Assembly (NCBI GenBank): GCA_937889015.1
Contig: CALARR010000241.1
Location: 1 to 13,430 of the forward strand
DNA: 13,430 nucleotides
DNA from: an uncultured Planctomycetales bacterium
GTDB lineage: Bacteria; Planctomycetota; Planctomycetia; Pirellulales; Thermoguttaceae
Direction of reading: 5' to 3'
Below, piece after piece: positions 6,301-13,276 of the stretch (position 1 is its first letter; the number at the start of each line of letters is the position of its first letter). The notes under the pieces were generated by a model. The model saw nothing but the letters and a program-made list of their open reading frames with translations, was not told where the DNA came from and made no database searches. A program made the translations under genes and the position numbers.

Positions 6301-8209
6301 AGTCCGTCTCGCTCATCGCCGGCAGCCAGATGGTGAAGGTGCTTCCCTGCCCCTCTTCGCTCTCCACGTCCAGCGCGCCGCCGTGTTGCTGCACAATGCC
6401 GTAGCTCACACTCAGACCCAGGCCGGTGCCCTTCCCGACGGGCTTGGTGGTGAAAAAAGGCTCGAAAATCTGGGCAAAATGCTCGCGGCTGATGCCGCAG
6501 CCCGTATCCACCAACTTGACCTGCACCCGATCCCCATTGCGGCCCGTGCTGATCGTCAGCGTGCCTCCGTTGGGCATGGCTTCACAGGCGTTGAGCGACA
6601 GGTTCAGCAGCACCTGCTGCAGTTGGTTCATGTCGCCTTCGACGGCCGGCAGGCCGGCGCCCAATTCCTCCTGGATCACGATCCGCTCGAACAACTTCTG
6701 GTTGCGGATCAGGCGCACCGTGCGGCGGACCACGTCGTTGAGGTCCAGGGGTTCTTTGAGGGCCGGCCGTTCGCGCGCGAAATCCAACAGGCCGCGCACG
6801 ATCTCCGCCGCCCGGCTCGTCTCGTGGATGATCAAATCCAGGTCCTGCCGGTCCTGGTCGTCCATGTTCGGCTTGTCGCGGAGCAGATGCGCGAAGGTCA
6901 ACACGCCGGTCAACGGGTTGTTGATCTCGTGGGCCACGCCGGCCGCCAGGCGGCCGATCGAGGCCAGCTTCTCGCTGTGGCCGATCTGCCGCCGCGTCGT
7001 CTGCTTGAGATCCGCTTCGCGCTGCGCGGCCGACTCGGCCATCGCGTCCACCGCCTGGCAGAGGATTCCCATCTCGCCCGGCGGCCGGATCCCCACGCGC
7101 GCCGCCAGATCCCCGGCAATCACGCGCCGCGCCATCTCGGTGACGCGCGAAATGGGCCGCAGCACAAACGTGGTGATGAGCAGAATCAGCAGCAGGCTGG
7201 TGGCGGTAGCCACGGCCGTCAGGGCCAAGACCACGCCACTGATCCAGTTCCGCTTGGCCACGAAGGGCGCCTCCTTGAGCCCCACGTACAGCGCGCCCAC
7301 GATCGTGCCCTGCGGATCGCGAATCGGCCCGTAGGCCGAAATGTACCACTCGTCGACCACGAACGCGCGGCTGGCGAAAGTCCGGCCCTGTTCGATCACC
7401 TTCGAGCAGACCTCGGCGCTCAGTCGGGTGCCGAGGGCGCGATTCCCATCTTCAGCGATCACATTGGTAGAGATTCGTACATCGTTCAGAAAGAGAGTGA
7501 CCGTGCCGAGTTGTTCGCCCTGGTAGATTTCGCGCGGAAAGACCTCGTCGCGGATGGTGTCCACCAGCCCTTCGCGGCGATTCAGCAACTCGCCTCCATA
7601 CAGCACGCCCAGCAGATCACCGGACGCATTGAGGATCGGCACACTGGCCGCCATCAGCATCCCCCGCGACAGAACGGATTGATCATCCGCCTGGGCCTCG
7701 CGCGTGGGCACCAGATCGATCTTGGCGCGGCGTGCCAACTCCGGGCTCTCGGCCGCCAACTCGTCGTGGCTGACCACCACGGTGCCAGCCACGGCCTTCT
7801 TTTCGCGCAGCGTTTGGGCAATCAGGGGATTGGCGGCCAGGCTTCCGGCCGGTCCGGGCGGATTCTGCACGCGCAACAGCACCTGCCCCCGCTCGTCCAA
7901 GAGATCCAGGAAATCGACCGGCCCCCCATGGTAGAGCTTCTCCAGCAGCGGTCGCAGTTTCTGCGGGTCTTGGGAGCGTAGCTCCGCCCCCAAATCGTGG
8001 GCCAGGCGGACGGTCTGCAGGAAGTCTTCGATCCGTTCGAGATGGTTGTCGTAGGCCGCCCGTGCCGAATTGAGGTCCAACCGCACACGCGATTGCACCT
8101 CGTCCAGCCAGACCCGCTCCAGGTAGACGATGTTCACAAAGAACAGCAGGGCATTGGCCATGAAGATCACGGCAATGAATCCGATGGCCAACTTAAGCCG
8201 AATGGTCAT
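6299..8209 (-). CDS. Membrane sensor histidine kinase with extracytoplasmic Cache-like domain, HAMP, HisKA and HATPase
   Basis: A 636-residue kinase. An N-terminal transmembrane helix (about 7-29) is followed by a ~290-residue extracytoplasmic region. That region has a long first helix and PAS/Cache-like segments (VDFLDLLDERGQVLLRVQNP; GMLMAASVPILNASGDLLGVLYGG; EWYISAYGPIRDPQGTIVGALYVG), suggesting a double Cache sensor of a small molecule. The second transmembrane helix is at about 323-349, then HAMP at about 350-400. HisKA has H427 in AGVAHEINNPLTG. The ATPase has N540 (NLSLNACEA), DTGCG at 568-572, FFTTKP and GTGLGLS at 595-601. Start 8209 (MTIRLKLAIGF) is chosen because it places the first membrane helix at the N terminus; upstream in-frame codons to 8623 would run across the activator site and have no family similarity. 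It is the likely partner of the NtrC-type regulator downstream. The ligand is unknown. Confidence 0.92.
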   Translation of the reverse strand: MTIRLKLAIGFIAVIFMANALLFFVNIVYLERVWLDEVQSRVRLDLNSARAAYDNHLERIEDFLQTVRLAHDLGAELRSQDPQKLRPLLEKLYHGGPVDFLDLLDERGQVLLRVQNPPGPAGSLAANPLIAQTLREKKAVAGTVVVSHDELAAESPELARRAKIDLVPTREAQADDQSVLSRGMLMAASVPILNASGDLLGVLYGGELLNRREGLVDTIRDEVFPREIYQGEQLGTVTLFLNDVRISTNVIAEDGNRALGTRLSAEVCSKVIEQGRTFASRAFVVDEWYISAYGPIRDPQGTIVGALYVGLKEAPFVAKRNWISGVVLALTAVATATSLLLILLITTFVLRPISRVTEMARRVIAGDLAARVGIRPPGEMGILCQAVDAMAESAAQREADLKQTTRRQIGHSEKLASIGRLAAGVAHEINNPLTGVLTFAHLLRDKPNMDDQDRQDLDLIIHETSRAAEIVRGLLDFARERPALKEPLDLNDVVRRTVRLIRNQKLFERIVIQEELGAGLPAVEGDMNQLQQVLLNLSLNACEAMPNGGTLTISTGRNGDRVQVKLVDTGCGISREHFAQIFEPFFTTKPVGKGTGLGLSVSYGIVQQHGGALDVESEEGQGSTFTIWLPAMSETD

Positions 8210-8402
8210 GGTCCATCGCCGAGGAGATCGGCAGCCCCCAAAAGGCAGGAGTTCGCGCGGGGCGCGACTCGCGTGGTCGTCTTGAGATCCAGGTCCCGCA
8301 ATGATGCGCGGCCCATCACCGCTGGCCGCGCCGCCATCCTCAGAATCGTTGGCCAGCGTCTGCGCTGAGCCCCCGATGCCCCTGGAGCGTACGACCTTCA
8401 TC
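8210..8402. other. Region upstream of the kinase gene; no gene seen
   Basis: No convincing coding region or RNA gene is visible. On the minus strand it would form the promoter and leader of the kinase-regulator pair, but I find no clear sigma-54 match and no confident -35/-10 pair. Confidence 0.4.
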
Positions 8403-8427
8403 ATACACTGTATACCTCGATCATACA
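8403..8427 (+). promoter_or_regulatory. Putative upstream activator site for the sigma-54 regulator (hydrogenase copy)
   Basis: Plus-strand architecture is ATACA-C-TGTAT-N9-ATACA, the same three half-sites and spacings as at 4593-4617 and in the same orientation relative to its promoter. It lies 190-191 bp upstream of the -24/-12 element at 8618-8633. The N9 segments differ between the copies while the half-sites are identical, as expected for a protein-binding site rather than a recent duplication. It may also affect the divergent kinase gene starting at 8209. Confidence 0.75.
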
Positions 8428-8500
8428 TCTGAAAGATCCAACTCACAATGCTCCGAAGGGGAAGTCCTTGGGAGAACACCCCTCTGATTCCCTGTAGACA

Positions 8501-8535
8501 AACAGGCCCCTTTCTGCATAAACATAAGGCCTGTT
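8501..8535. other. Inverted repeat between activator site and hydrogenase promoter
   Basis: AACAGGCC (8501-8508) and GGCCTGTT (8528-8535) are exact reverse complements, extended by two further T-A pairs across a CC bulge, enclosing an A/T-rich loop. It lies between the activator site and the -24 box. It could be a second operator or a DNA-structure element; no T-run marks it as a terminator. The remaining sequence from 8428 to 8617 shows no gene. Confidence 0.4.
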
Positions 8536-8617
8536 GGCAATTGCCGAGATTCGGCCCGGAAGCGTGCCGGGGCTGCCACAGCCGGCTTCGCCCCGCTGGA
8601 CACAACCCGCGAACGAC

Positions 8618-8633
8618 TGGCATGATTGTTGCT
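8618..8633 (+). promoter_or_regulatory. Sigma-54 (-24/-12) promoter of the hydrogenase operon
   Basis: TGGCATGATTGTTGCT matches TGGCACG-N4-TTGCW with a single deviation (T for C in the -24 box) and exact GG-N10-GC spacing. The predicted start is near 8644, which gives an unusually long leader of about 220 nt before the first structural gene at 8864. That leader contains repeat copy A (8652-8756). Confidence 0.85.
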
Positions 8634-8651
8634 TTTGTTGCCGGTCGAGTT

Positions 8652-8756
8652 TATTGGATGTCAGAAAAGGAATGTCGCATTTGTCGGGCCCGTTGCCCAG
8701 GAAAGCCGGCCTTCCGATGGTCGGCCTCACGGCATTACTTACCTGAGACGTAATAG
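8652..8756 (+). repeat. Repeat copy A in the hydrogenase leader (inverted partner at 13277-13376)
   Basis: Over the 90 nt from 8661 to 8750 it matches the reverse complement of 13280-13369 at 76 positions with no gaps, and similarity fades just outside. A hairpin-capable core GGCCTTCC-GAT-GGTCGGCC (four G/C pairs, a 2x2 mismatch, two more pairs) is present in both. The copy begins about 8 nt after the predicted sigma-54 start site, so it is the first part of the hydrogenase mRNA. Confidence 0.85.
8658..8753 (+). CDS. Possible 31-residue leader peptide (Cys-rich)
   Basis: ATG at 8658 to TAA at 8751-8753 encodes 31 residues beginning MSEKECRICRARC and ending SASRHYLPET, with C6, C9 and C13 in a CxxCxxxC arrangement. 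The Shine-Dalgarno is weak. In its favour, in the second copy at 13369-13280 the same frame stays open and 9 of 14 base differences are at third codon positions, leaving the peptide mostly unchanged. Against it, the second copy has GTA where the ATG is and no stop at the same place. It may be a leader peptide, a fragment of a longer protein family captured in the repeat, or a structured RNA whose pattern mimics coding constraint. I do not recognise the family. Confidence 0.35.
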   Translation: MSEKECRICRARCPGKPAFRWSASRHYLPET

Positions 8757-8863
8757 TGGGCGGAATCCGTACGGCCGGCCCCTGCAGCCCGGCGCGCAGA
8801 ATAACCATACCAACGAAGGATCCGATCTTTGGAAAGCGCACTTATCAGAGAGGATGGTGGAAG

Positions 8864-9355
8864 GTGATTGCCCCTGACATCGATGGGATTCTCGCTCGGT
8901 ATCCGTCCGCGCATCGGGATTCCCTGATTCCCCTGCTCCAAGAGGTGCAAGAGCATCACGGGTATCTGTCGCGGGAGGCAGTGATACGGGTTGGACAGCA
9001 TTTGGGGCTGCCGGCCAGCAAGATCTACGGAGTGGCCACGTTCTACAACCAATTCCGCTTCCAGCCGCAGGGCCGGTTCCACGTGCAGGTGTGCCGCGGC
9101 ACGGCTTGCCACGTCAAGGGCTCGGCGGCGATTCTGGACGCGATCAAGCGGGAACTGAAGATCGATGCCGGCCAGACCAGCCGGGATTCGCTGTTCAGCC
9201 TGGAAGTGGTGGCCTGCATCGGGGCCTGCGGCCTGGCCCCGGTCATCTGCATCAACGGCGAGTTCCACGCCGGCGTCACAACGCAGAAGGTCGCCAAGAT
9301 CCTCGATACTTACCGCAGAAAGGCGGCACAACATGATGGTGGCGAAGGGGCCTGA
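8864..9355 (+). CDS. hydC: NuoE-like [2Fe-2S] subunit of NAD-dependent [FeFe] hydrogenase (HydC/HndA)
   Basis: A 163-residue thioredoxin-fold [2Fe-2S] protein, the expected length for NuoE/HndA. Ligand cysteines are C77 and C82 (CRGTAC) and C118 and C122 (CIGAC), flanked by the family sequences KIYGVATFYNQF and GLAPVICINGEFH. It passes electrons between the FMN subunit and the rest of the hydrogenase. The GTG at 8864 is preferred because GAGAGGA lies about 9 nt upstream and the family N terminus begins here; an in-frame GTG at 8756 would add 36 residues with no similarity. The 3' end overlaps the next gene by 23 nt, implying coupled translation. It is the first structural gene after the sigma-54 promoter at 8618. 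Confidence 0.93.
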   Translation: MIAPDIDGILARYPSAHRDSLIPLLQEVQEHHGYLSREAVIRVGQHLGLPASKIYGVATFYNQFRFQPQGRFHVQVCRGTACHVKGSAAILDAIKRELKIDAGQTSRDSLFSLEVVACIGACGLAPVICINGEFHAGVTTQKVAKILDTYRRKAAQHDGGEGA

Positions 9356-11339
9356 TCGGGACCACGAGCCAGGCACGGCGCACGCCGCGGCCTATTGCAC
9401 CTATCCGGAGCTGTTGTCCTGGGTGATCGAAGAGGCCCACGGCACGCAGCAGGACGAAACCGTGCGCCGGCAGCGCCAGCAACGGCTGGCCGAGTTGCGG
9501 CGCGACCGCCTGTTGCGCCCGGCGATCTTCGTCGGCACCGGCACCTGCGGCCGCGGCGCCGGGGCGCGCGATACGCTCCTGGCCGTGCGCAACTACCTGG
9601 ACAACCACGAAATCAAGGCCGACGTGGTCAAAGTGGGCTGCATCGGACTGTGCTCCGCCGAGCCGCTGGTGGACATCCAACTGCCCGGCCGGACGCGCGT
9701 CTCCTTCAAGCAGATCACGGCCGACATGGTCGACGGCCTGCTGGACGCCGTCTTCCAGGAGAACATTCCCGAAGACCTGGTCCTGGGCCAGATCCGCAAC
9801 CCGCTGCTGAAGCCCTGGCCGGACGTGCCCTTCCTCGACCAGCATCCCTTTTTCGCCCCGCAAACCCGCTGGGTCCTGCAGAACTGCGGCCTGATCGACC
9901 CGGCGCAGATCGACGAGTACATCGCGCGCGGCGGCTACCGGGCCCTGGCCAAGACCCTGCAGGAGATGAGTCCCGACGCCGTGTGCGACGCGGTCGAGAC
10001 CAGCGGCCTGCGCGGCCGCGGAGGCGGCGGCTTCTCCACCGGCAAGAAATGGAAGTTCGCACGCCAGTCGCCCGCCGATCACAAATACCTGATCTGCAAC
10101 GCCGACGAAGGCGACCCCGGGGCGTTCATGGACCGGGCCGTGATCGAAGGCGATCCGCACCGCATGCTGGAAGGCATGGCCATCGCCGCCTACGCCATCG
10201 GCGCGGAGAAGGCCTACGTCTACATCCGGGCCGAATACCCCTTGGCCATCAAGCGCCTCAAGGCGGCCATCGCCCAGGCCGAAGGCAACAACCTCCTCGG
10301 CCGCAACATCCTGGGCAGCTCCTTCAGCCTGGAGATCGTCATCAAGATGGGGGCGGGCGCCTTCGTCTGCGGCGAAGAGACGGCCCTCATCCACAGCGTG
10401 GAAGGCCGGCGAGGCATGCCCCGCCCCCGGCCCCCCTTCCCCGCCGTGAAAGGCCTCTTCGGCAAGCCGACGATCATCAACAACGTCGAAACCCTGGCCA
10501 ACCTGCCCTCCTTGATCGGCATGGGCGCCGACCAGTTCGCCGCCCTGGGCACGCGCACCAGCAAGGGAACCAAGGTCTTCGCCCTGTCGGGCAAGGTCTC
10601 GCGCACCGGCCTGGTGGAAGTGGCCATGGGCACCACCCTCCGCCAGATCGTGTTCGACATCGGCGGCGGCATCCCGAACGGCAAGGCCTATAAGGCCGTG
10701 CAGATCGGCGGGCCCTCCGGCGGGTGCATCCCCGAGCAGCACCTGGACATCGACATCGACTACGAGTCGCTGAAGACCGTCGGCGCGATGATGGGCTCCG
10801 GCGGACTGGTGGTGATGGACGAAGAGACCTGCATGGTCGACGTGGCCAAGTTCTTCATGGACTTCATCCAGCGCGAAAGCTGCGGCAAGTGCATCCCCTG
10901 CCGCGAAGGCACGCGGCGGATGCTGGAAATCCTGCAGCGCATCACGCGCGGCCGGCGCCGCGAGCGCGGCATCGAGGCCCTGGAACGCTTCAAGAGCGTG
11001 TTGCACCTGCAAAGCCTGGCCGAGACCATCCGCGACACGAGCCTCTGCGGACTGGGACAGACCGCTCCCAATCCCGTGCTCAGCACGCTCCGCTGGTTCC
11101 GCGACGAATACGAAGCGCACATCTACGAGCGCTGCTGCCCGGCGCGGGCCTGCACCGAGCTGATCACCTATCGCATCGACGCGGAGAAGTGCCGCGGCTG
11201 CGGGCTGTGCGCCAAGCGCTGCCCGGCCGAAGCGATCGTCGGCTCGCCCAAGAGCCTGCACTACATCGTGGCCGACAAGTGCCTGGGCTGCGGCAGTTGC
11301 GTGGATGTCTGCCGACCCGGAGCGATCATCAAGGTCTAG
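9333..11339 (+). CDS. hydB: NuoF-like flavin/NADH-binding subunit of [FeFe] hydrogenase with C-terminal 2x[4Fe-4S] domain (HydB/HndC)
   Basis: A 668-residue subunit that exchanges hydride with NAD(H) through FMN and is the proposed bifurcation site in HydABC enzymes. The N-terminal thioredoxin-like domain (about 60-145) shows C72, C103 and C107 but no fourth Cys at the usual position (V67 in FVGTGTC). The NuoF core has GLRGRGGGGFSTGKKW (226-240), the FMN stretch CNADEGDPGAF (255-265) and CGEETALIHSVEGRRG (346-361). The [4Fe-4S] ligands are C517, C520 and C523 (ESCGKCIPCREG) plus C572 (SLCGLGQ). The C terminus has two ferredoxin motifs, C620/623/626/630 and C650/653/656/660. This full set matches the bifurcating HydB/HndC type rather than complex I NuoF. 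ATG 9333 has AAAGG upstream; ATG 9336 is equally possible. Cofactor preference (NAD versus NADP) is not provable from sequence. Confidence 0.94.
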   Translation: MMVAKGPDRDHEPGTAHAAAYCTYPELLSWVIEEAHGTQQDETVRRQRQQRLAELRRDRLLRPAIFVGTGTCGRGAGARDTLLAVRNYLDNHEIKADVVKVGCIGLCSAEPLVDIQLPGRTRVSFKQITADMVDGLLDAVFQENIPEDLVLGQIRNPLLKPWPDVPFLDQHPFFAPQTRWVLQNCGLIDPAQIDEYIARGGYRALAKTLQEMSPDAVCDAVETSGLRGRGGGGFSTGKKWKFARQSPADHKYLICNADEGDPGAFMDRAVIEGDPHRMLEGMAIAAYAIGAEKAYVYIRAEYPLAIKRLKAAIAQAEGNNLLGRNILGSSFSLEIVIKMGAGAFVCGEETALIHSVEGRRGMPRPRPPFPAVKGLFGKPTIINNVETLANLPSLIGMGADQFAALGTRTSKGTKVFALSGKVSRTGLVEVAMGTTLRQIVFDIGGGIPNGKAYKAVQIGGPSGGCIPEQHLDIDIDYESLKTVGAMMGSGGLVVMDEETCMVDVAKFFMDFIQRESCGKCIPCREGTRRMLEILQRITRGRRRERGIEALERFKSVLHLQSLAETIRDTSLCGLGQTAPNPVLSTLRWFRDEYEAHIYERCCPARACTELITYRIDAEKCRGCGLCAKRCPAEAIVGSPKSLHYIVADKCLGCGSCVDVCRPGAIIKV

Positions 11340-11404
11340 GGGAAGAAGGGCTGGCAGCCTTCGGCTTTCAGCCGGTGAATGCGGGAGTGAAATTGCCTGA
11401 AGCG

Positions 11405-11427
11405 AGCCGCGACCCATCGCCGCGGCT
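11405..11427 (+). other. Hairpin in the hydB-hydA spacer
   Basis: AGCCGCG (11405-11411) pairs with CGCGGCT (11421-11427) over a 9-nt loop in the 116-nt gap between hydB and hydA. There is no U-run, so it is more likely a transcript-stability or processing element than a terminator. The Shine-Dalgarno of hydA just downstream (GCGGAAC) is weak. Confidence 0.4.
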
Positions 11428-11455
11428 GGATGGTCCATAGCGGAACCCAATACCC

Positions 11456-13177
11456 ATGATTACGATCGAAGTCAACGGCCGACCGCTGGAAGCGCAACCG
11501 GGTGAAATGCTGCTGGCCGCCCTGCGCCGCTCGGGGATCAAGGTCCCCACGCTCTGCCACATGGACGGCTTGCCCCCCTCGGGCGCCTGCCGGATGTGCG
11601 TGGTGGAAGTCGAAGGACAGCGGAACCTGGTCCCCAGTTGCGCCGCGCCGGTGACCCCGGGCATGAAGATCCGCACCCATTCGCCGCGCGCTGTCCAGGC
11701 GCGCAAGACGATCATCGAGCTGTTGCTGGCCAACCATCCCGACGACTGCCTGTACTGCGTGCGGAATCAGAACTGCGAGTTGCAGCAGATGGCGGCCGAA
11801 TTGGGCGTGCGCCAGCGGCGCTATGCCGGCGACCGCAGCCGGCACACGCTCGACACCTCCAGCCCCTCCATCGTCCGCGACCCGGCCAAGTGCATCCTCT
11901 GTGGCAAGTGCGTGCGCGTGTGCGAGGAGATCCAGGGCGTCGGAGCGATCGACTTCATCGGCCGCGGCTCGCGCGCCAAGGTGGGCACCGCCTTCGACGA
12001 AGGACTCAACGTTTCGACCTGCGTGAACTGCGGCCAGTGCGTGACGATCTGCCCCACCGGGGCCTTGTGCGAGCAGAGCTCGATCAAGGAGGTCGTCGAG
12101 GCCCTGAGCGATCCCCACAAAGTGTGCGTGGTGCAGCACGCCCCGGCCGTGTCGGTCACTTTGGGCGAAGAGTTCGGCCTGCCGGCCGGAGCCGATGTGA
12201 TGGGCACCATGACCGCCGCCCTCCGCCGCCTGGGCTTCGCTCGCGTCTTCGACACCGGTTTCACCGCCGACCTGACCATCATGGAAGAGGCCTCGGAACT
12301 GGTGCACCGCATCGCCAACGGCGGCCGACTGCCGATGCTCACCAGTTGCTCGCCGGGCTGGATCAAGTTCGTGGAGACCTTCTTCCCCGACTTCCTCGAA
12401 AACCTCTCCACCTGCAAGAGCCCGCAGCAGATGATGGGCGCCGTCATCAAGGGCTATTGGGCGCAGCGCGAAGAGATCGAGCTGTCCAAGGTCTTCAGCG
12501 TGAGCATCATGCCCTGCACGGCCAAGAAGTTCGAGGCCGGACGGCCGGAAATGGGCCGCGAGGGCCTGGTGGACATCGACGCCGTGCTCACCACGCGCGA
12601 GCTGGCCAAGCTCATCCGCATGCGCGGCCTGGATCTCCGCGAAATGCAGCCCGAGGTGGCCGACAGCCCCTTCGGCGAGCGGACCACGGCCGGCAAGCTG
12701 TTCGGCGCCACGGGCGGGGTGATGGAAGCCGCCTTGCGCACGGCCCACTGGATTCTCACCGGCCGGGAACTGGAAAACCTGACGGTCGCCCCGCTGCGCG
12801 GCCTGGAGGGCGCCAAAGAGGCACGCCTGAACATCGACGGCCGCGACATCGGCGTGGCCGTGGTCAGCGGGCTGGGCAACGCCGCCAAGCTCCTGGAGCA
12901 GATCCGCGCCGGACGCAACGACCTGCACTTCATCGAGGTCATGAGCTGCCCCGGCGGGTGCATCAACGGCGGCGGACAACCGCTGGTCGCCAACAAGGCC
13001 GCAGTCCAGGCACGGATGCAGGCCCTTTACCAGATCGACGCGCAGGAGGCGGTCCGCACCTCGCACAGCAACGCCGCCGTGCAACGCTTCTACCAGGAGT
13101 TCCTCGGCGCGCCGCTCAGCGAGAAGAGCCACCACCTGCTGCACACCCATTACCATCGCCGCGAAGTCTTGGTCTGA
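11456..13177 (+). CDS. hydA: Catalytic [FeFe] hydrogenase subunit, NAD-linked group A type (HydA/HndD)
   Basis: A 573-residue catalytic subunit for reversible H2 oxidation or evolution. N-terminal plant-type [2Fe-2S] domain: C34, C45, C48, C62. His-ligated [4Fe-4S]: H94, C98, C101, C107. Two [4Fe-4S] clusters: C146/149/152/156 and C189/192/195/199. H-cluster motifs: L1 TSCSPGW (296-302), L2 MPCTAKKFE (352-360), L3 EVMSCPGGCINGGGQP (494-509) with C498 and C502 as ligands. The C terminus ends with the LLHTHYH-type tail common in HndD proteins. In classical enzymes L1 is TSCCPxW, where the second Cys relays protons; here it is S299. All cluster ligands are present, so the enzyme should be active if the HydEFG maturases, which are not in this window, exist elsewhere. 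ATG at 11456 fits the family N terminus. With HydB and HydC it forms a trimeric NAD- and probably ferredoxin-coupled hydrogenase. Confidence 0.97.
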   Translation: MITIEVNGRPLEAQPGEMLLAALRRSGIKVPTLCHMDGLPPSGACRMCVVEVEGQRNLVPSCAAPVTPGMKIRTHSPRAVQARKTIIELLLANHPDDCLYCVRNQNCELQQMAAELGVRQRRYAGDRSRHTLDTSSPSIVRDPAKCILCGKCVRVCEEIQGVGAIDFIGRGSRAKVGTAFDEGLNVSTCVNCGQCVTICPTGALCEQSSIKEVVEALSDPHKVCVVQHAPAVSVTLGEEFGLPAGADVMGTMTAALRRLGFARVFDTGFTADLTIMEEASELVHRIANGGRLPMLTSCSPGWIKFVETFFPDFLENLSTCKSPQQMMGAVIKGYWAQREEIELSKVFSVSIMPCTAKKFEAGRPEMGREGLVDIDAVLTTRELAKLIRMRGLDLREMQPEVADSPFGERTTAGKLFGATGGVMEAALRTAHWILTGRELENLTVAPLRGLEGAKEARLNIDGRDIGVAVVSGLGNAAKLLEQIRAGRNDLHFIEVMSCPGGCINGGGQPLVANKAAVQARMQALYQIDAQEAVRTSHSNAAVQRFYQEFLGAPLSEKSHHLLHTHYHRREVLV

Positions 13178-13221
13178 AAACCTGTCCCACAAGTGACACA
13201 GCCAGGTCGAGCGACCGTACG

Positions 13222-13244
13222 AGACTCAACTGTTGAAGGAGTCT
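13222..13244 (+). other. Weak inverted repeat after hydA
   Basis: AGACTC (13222-13227) and GAGTCT (13239-13244) could form a 6-bp stem about 45 nt after the hydA stop. There is no T-run, so it is at best a Rho-dependent or processing end of the hydrogenase transcript. No other terminator is clear between 13178 and 13276. Confidence 0.3.
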
Positions 13245-13276
13245 GGAACCGGTCCTGCAGAGTACATCGTCGTTGA

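Noticed and set aside
8210..8623. N-terminal extension of the histidine kinase to 8623
   Set aside because: It would run through the putative activator site and the hydrogenase promoter region; its translation is not kinase-like, and the 8209 start gives a normal N-terminal membrane helix.
8443..8841. 132-codon minus-strand frame across the hydrogenase control region
   Set aside because: It covers the sigma-54 promoter and repeat copy A, has no recognisable domain, and the conserved frame of the repeat is on the other strand.
9276..11450. 724-codon minus-strand open frame opposite hydB
   Set aside because: Same shadow effect. The plus strand encodes an unmistakable NuoF-like protein. The long minus-strand frame at 11336-13192 opposite hydA is rejected for the same reason.
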